A stretch of 9,046 bases of DNA, from positions 1-9,046 of the forward strand of contig JBMSKF010000021.1 of NCBI GenBank assembly GCA_049419605.1, in the 5' to 3' direction. The notes below the pieces were generated by a model, which searched no databases, was not told the DNA's origin, and was given only the letters and a program-made list of their open reading frames with translations. Positions 6,858-9,046 of the stretch are shown piece by piece. This stretch comes from UBA970 sp049419605 (lineage in GTDB: Bacteria; Bacillota_I; Bacilli_A; RFN20; CAG-826). Made by a program: the position numbers and the translations under genes. The stretch's first letter is position 1. Every line of letters begins with the position of its first letter.

Positions 6858-6870
6858 ATTAGATAACTTC

Positions 6871-6901
6871 ATTATATCTAAGAGTCTTTAAAATTTAGCA
6901 A
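6871..6901 (-). promoter_or_regulatory. Candidate sigma-70-type promoter of the nupN operon
   Basis: A perfect TATAAT lies at 6876-6871 on the minus strand. The best -35 is TTGCTA at 6901-6896, with a rather long 19-nt spacer; GCTAAA at 17 nt is a poorer alternative. Initiation would fall near 6864, giving a leader of about 100 nt. Confidence 0.55.
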
Positions 6902-6956
6902 AGTTGAATTGTAAATTTTTTTCACTGAGTCTTTACATTTCTTTAACTCAACTTTG
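6899..6956. repeat. Nested inverted repeats in the nupN / response-regulator control region
   Basis: CAAAGTTGA (6899-6907) is the exact inverse complement of TCAACTTTG (6948-6956). Between them TGTAAA (6910-6915) mirrors TTTACA (6932-6937). The outer left arm overlaps the candidate nupN -35, and the outer right arm touches the response-regulator extended -10. A factor bridging both arms could therefore act on both divergent promoters; this is inferred from position only. Confidence 0.5.
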
Positions 6957-6963
6957 GTAAAAT
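6932..6963 (+). promoter_or_regulatory. Candidate extended -10 promoter of the two-component operon
   Basis: TGGTAAAAT at 6955-6963 is an extended -10 (TG, one base, TAAAAT). TTTACA at 6932-6937 is a fair -35 but sits 20 nt away, so the extended -10 may carry recognition. The start would fall near 6970, leaving a leader of about 48 nt. That leader contains a small TTTGC-TAC-GCAAA stem (6984-6996) ahead of the Shine-Dalgarno. Confidence 0.45.
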
Positions 6964-7017
6964 GTTTTTAATGTAGAGGATGGTTTGCTACGCAAATTAA
7001 AGCAAAGGAGATCCTTC

Positions 7018-7698
7018 ATGGCAAAAAAGATTTTAGTGGTTGAAGATGAAATATCTTTAGCTAAAATATTAAAATTTGACCTTGAAACTGCCGGATTTTT
7101 AGTAAAAACGGCCCTAAATGGTACAGAAGCTTATCGATTAGTTCAAAAAGAATCTTTTGATTGTTTGGTCATTGATTGGATGTTACCAACCATGAATGGC
7201 ATTGAGTTGATTAAAAAGTTAAGAGCAGAAAAGAATAAAGCCCTTTTTGTCATGTTAACAGCGAAAACTTCAGAGTTTGATGCTATTGAAGGCTTAGGAT
7301 CGGGTGCAGACTTGTTTTTAAAGAAACCCATTTCTAACCGAGAACTTATTGCCCAAATTAAAGCATTATTAGGTCATTTTAAAGAAGAAAAATCCACTGA
7401 AGATGATTTACTTACCTTTGGTGATATCATTCTTGATTTAAAACAATATAAAGCCACCTTAAAAGGTAAAGTGATTGAATTAACAAAAATGGAATTTGAT
7501 TTACTTAAATTTTTTATTATCAATAAAGAACATGCACTTTCTCGAGACGCTATCCTAAATTCAATTTGGGGTTTCAACTATGATGGAACCACCAGAATCG
7601 TGGATGTTCATGTTTACAACCTTAAAAAGAAGCTTGAAAATTCAACGTGCTTTTTTAAACCAGTTCGTGGCGTAGGATATTCTCTACTTTTAAAGTAA
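7018..7698 (+). CDS. OmpR/PhoB-family response regulator
   Basis: This is a cytoplasmic DNA-binding response regulator, the partner of the kinase that follows it. Its 226 residues are typical. The receiver domain (1-120) has acidic Glu9/Asp10, phospho-acceptor Asp53 in VIDWMLP, Thr81 in MLTAK and Lys103 in LKKP. The switch aromatic position is Phe100. The C-terminal winged-helix domain (about 130-226) shows LTKMEFDLLKFF, RIVDVHVYNLKKKL as recognition helix region, and the closing RGVGYSL wing. The ATG at 7018 is chosen because AAGGAG lies 7 nt upstream and MAKKILVVEDE is the family N-terminus. It may regulate the divergent nupN operon, its own operon, or both. PhoP/PhoB or a related name is plausible, but no phosphate genes are visible to support it. 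Confidence 0.93.
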   Translation: MAKKILVVEDEISLAKILKFDLETAGFLVKTALNGTEAYRLVQKESFDCLVIDWMLPTMNGIELIKKLRAEKNKALFVMLTAKTSEFDAIEGLGSGADLFLKKPISNRELIAQIKALLGHFKEEKSTEDDLLTFGDIILDLKQYKATLKGKVIELTKMEFDLLKFFIINKEHALSRDAILNSIWGFNYDGTTRIVDVHVYNLKKKLENSTCFFKPVRGVGYSLLLK

Positions 7699-7708
7699 AA
7701 TAGATTTG

Positions 7709-8938
7709 ATGAAAAGTCCGCGTAATTTTTATCTCATTTATTTGAGTATTGTCTTATTTATTTTAATTGGGATGGTTTGGTTTTTACCCAATCTTCCTTT
7801 GATTAGCACGACTTGGATTTTATTAAATTTATTTTTATTAATTTACCTTTTCCCACAAGTACTTAAACTTCCCAAAATCTCAATTCCTTCTAACAGCGAA
7901 CCTCCTCACATAAAAACTGACCAAGATGCAATCTTAACCAAAATTTTTACACAATTAGATCAATATATACTCATCATTCAAGCGGATGGCAAGATTGTTC
8001 AATTCACACAACCTTGGTTAGATCTTTTATCGATTAAAACAGGTGCTATAACAATGAATGATTTAAGGGTTGCTCCAAAATTATGGTCAACCATTAATCA
8101 AGGTCTTGCCACTGAAAAAGGGGCACAATTTCAATGGGAAATGGTAAGTCGAAACTTTCAATCTTTACTGAGTCCCATCATATTTGATCAAACTTTTTTT
8201 GGGATCATGGTGACCGCGGTTGATATCACCAAGATCAGCCAACTCGAACAAATTCAAAGCGATTTCCTAGCAGATATTTCCCATGAAATTAAAACGCCAC
8301 TTGCTGCCATTTTAGGTGCGTCTGAAATTTTAAATCAATCCACAAGAAAACTTACTGTTGAAGAAACCAAAGAATTTCAATCGATGATTGCGAGCGAATC
8401 GGCACGTTTACAAAGGTTGATTCATGAATTAACCGATCTATCAAAAATTGGTACCCATGGTTTTCAAACCCTCATTAAAACAAAATTTCCTATGGTGGAG
8501 TTACTCAATGAAGTTAAGCAAGTTCACTCCATAGAATTAGATAAAAAAGGTCTGCAATTTAAATTTAAGATTCCCAAAGATTTAACGCTTTTTGTCGACA
8601 AAGATAAATTCTTTCTTATATTTTCAAACTTATTATCGAATGCGATTCGTTACACGGATAAAGGTTTCATCCAAGTATCTTGTGAAACAAAAAATCAAAA
8701 TCTCATTATTTACTTTACAGATACAGGAAGAGGGATTGAGCCAAAAAATCTTGCAAGAATTTTTGATCGCTTTTATCGAACAGATGCTGCTAGAACTCGT
8801 GTTAGTGGCGGATCTGGGCTTGGTTTAGCGATTACTAGAGCAATTATTCAAGCCCATCAAGGCACGATCGAAGTTACGAGTGAATTAGGAAAAGGAACTA
8901 CCTTTACCTTGACGATCCCAAACCTAACTCAATCCTAA
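7709..8938 (+). CDS. PAS-containing sensor histidine kinase, PhoR-like, with minimal extracellular loop
   Basis: This membrane-bound sensor kinase should phosphorylate the regulator encoded just upstream. It has 409 residues. Two hydrophobic segments (about 7-26 and 31-49) are joined by only about four residues (PNLP), so there is no external sensor domain. A PAS-like domain follows (about 72-173, ending in the typical VDIT). The HisKA domain carries phospho-acceptor His192 in SHEIKTP. The HATPase domain has the N-box around Asn307/Asn311 (SNLLSNAIRYT), DTGRGI at 338-343, FDRFYRTDAARTR, and GGSGLGLAI at 367-375. The gap to the regulator stop is 10 nt, implying one transcript. No Shine-Dalgarno is evident; the ATG at 7709 is preferred over an adjacent TTG at 7706, and coupling to the upstream gene is likely. 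The stimulus is unknown. Confidence 0.93.
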   Translation: MKSPRNFYLIYLSIVLFILIGMVWFLPNLPLISTTWILLNLFLLIYLFPQVLKLPKISIPSNSEPPHIKTDQDAILTKIFTQLDQYILIIQADGKIVQFTQPWLDLLSIKTGAITMNDLRVAPKLWSTINQGLATEKGAQFQWEMVSRNFQSLLSPIIFDQTFFGIMVTAVDITKISQLEQIQSDFLADISHEIKTPLAAILGASEILNQSTRKLTVEETKEFQSMIASESARLQRLIHELTDLSKIGTHGFQTLIKTKFPMVELLNEVKQVHSIELDKKGLQFKFKIPKDLTLFVDKDKFFLIFSNLLSNAIRYTDKGFIQVSCETKNQNLIIYFTDTGRGIEPKNLARIFDRFYRTDAARTRVSGGSGLGLAITRAIIQAHQGTIEVTSELGKGTTFTLTIPNLTQS

Positions 8939-8953
8939 TCAAATCTTTACGAT

Positions 8954-8971
8954 AACTTCATCAACTTCATC
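8954..8971. repeat. Tandem 9-bp direct repeat AACTTCATC x2
   Basis: Two exact head-to-tail copies of AACTTCATC lie in the 82-bp gap after the kinase stop. The left copy is part of GATAACTTCAT, which also occurs at the nupN transcription start region. It may be a regulator site or a chance repeat. Confidence 0.5.
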
Positions 8972-8996
8972 AATCCCAACTTTAATATGGTTTTGT

Positions 8997-9006
8997 ATGA
9001 ATTCAT
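8997..9006. promoter_or_regulatory. Perfect palindrome ATGAATTCAT immediately before a Shine-Dalgarno
   Basis: A 10-bp perfect palindrome ends 1 nt before the AGGAGG of the last gene. Its position would suit an autoregulatory operator, but it includes a common EcoRI-type hexamer and may be fortuitous. Confidence 0.25.
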
Positions 9007-9020
9007 TAGGAGGTACATCA

Positions 9021-9046
9021 ATGAACATGCAAATCAAGAAAGGAAC
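9021..9046 (+). CDS. Start of a further gene, possibly a PadR-family regulator (3' part outside the window)
   Basis: Only eight full codons are visible (MNMQIKKG, then probably Thr). The start is well supported: AGGAGG at 9008-9013 lies 7 nt before the ATG. The N-terminal pattern M-N-x-Q-x-K-K-G is reminiscent of PadR-family transcriptional regulators, which commonly begin this way. Too little is present to confirm the family. It lies on the same strand as the two-component genes, 82 nt after the kinase stop, so it could be in the same operon or have its own control site. Confidence 0.4.

Noticed and set aside
6766..6864. Purine or 2'-deoxyguanosine riboswitch in the nupN leader
   Set aside because: A purine-sensing riboswitch would suit a nucleoside importer, but the conserved three-way junction and loop-loop sequences are absent; a single long hairpin is what the sequence supports.
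6985..7017. N-terminally extended response regulator starting at TTG 6985
   Set aside because: The AAGGAG site 7 nt before the ATG at 7018 and the canonical MAKKILVVEDE start show that the 11 extra residues are leader sequence.
1..9046. Mycoplasma-type genetic code (TGA as Trp)
   Set aside because: TGA ends nupO and nupP at their expected family C-termini, and the conserved Trp positions I checked are TGG.
1..9046. CRISPR array, insertion sequence, tRNA or rRNA
   Set aside because: No regularly spaced repeats, transposase-like frames, terminal inverted repeats or cloverleaf/rRNA signatures were found on reading both strands.

Overview
The window is AT-rich with compact gene spacing, and it looks like a low-G+C Gram-positive or Acholeplasma-like bacterium. 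TGA is a genuine stop for two genes (nupO and nupP), and the conserved Trp positions I checked are TGG. The standard/bacterial code therefore applies, not the Mycoplasma code in which TGA reads as Trp. The lipoprotein signal peptide and strong AGGAGG ribosome sites fit the same lineage. The species cannot be named from this window alone.

Left part (1-2021). A D-2-hydroxyacid dehydrogenase, cut off at its 5' end by the window edge, runs rightwards and collides with a leftward thioredoxin-type arsenate reductase (arsC); their 3' ends overlap by 8 bp. A short divergent intergenic region separates arsC from a rightward gene for a divergent type A chloramphenicol-acetyltransferase-like protein. 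That gene ends in a 4-bp convergent overlap with the next operon.

Centre (2018-6765, minus strand). This is a complete nucleoside ABC importer of the NupNOPQ (YufNOPQ)/BmpA type. In transcription order it comprises a BMP-family substrate-binding lipoprotein, an intercistronic hairpin, a double-NBD ATPase, and two permeases. The ATPase-permease and permease-permease junctions are 4-nt stop/start overlaps. The lipoprotein has a strong SD, a consensus -10 and a roughly 100-nt leader, most of which can fold into one long imperfect hairpin. The hairpin after the lipoprotein gene probably lets it be made in excess over the membrane parts.

Right part (6781-9046, plus strand). Divergently from the importer runs a two-component system: an OmpR/PhoB-type response regulator and a PAS-containing histidine kinase with two membrane segments and almost no extracellular loop. 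The shared 252-bp control region holds an extended -10 promoter, nested inverted repeats and a PhoP-box-like 11-bp-spaced repeat. After the kinase comes a short gap with a tandem 9-bp repeat and a palindrome. The first codons of another gene follow, with an N-terminus resembling PadR-type regulators, truncated by the window end.

No mobile element, CRISPR array, tRNA or rRNA was seen. The most original signals are the nupN leader hairpin and the repeat-rich divergent control region; the protein-coding genes belong to known families.
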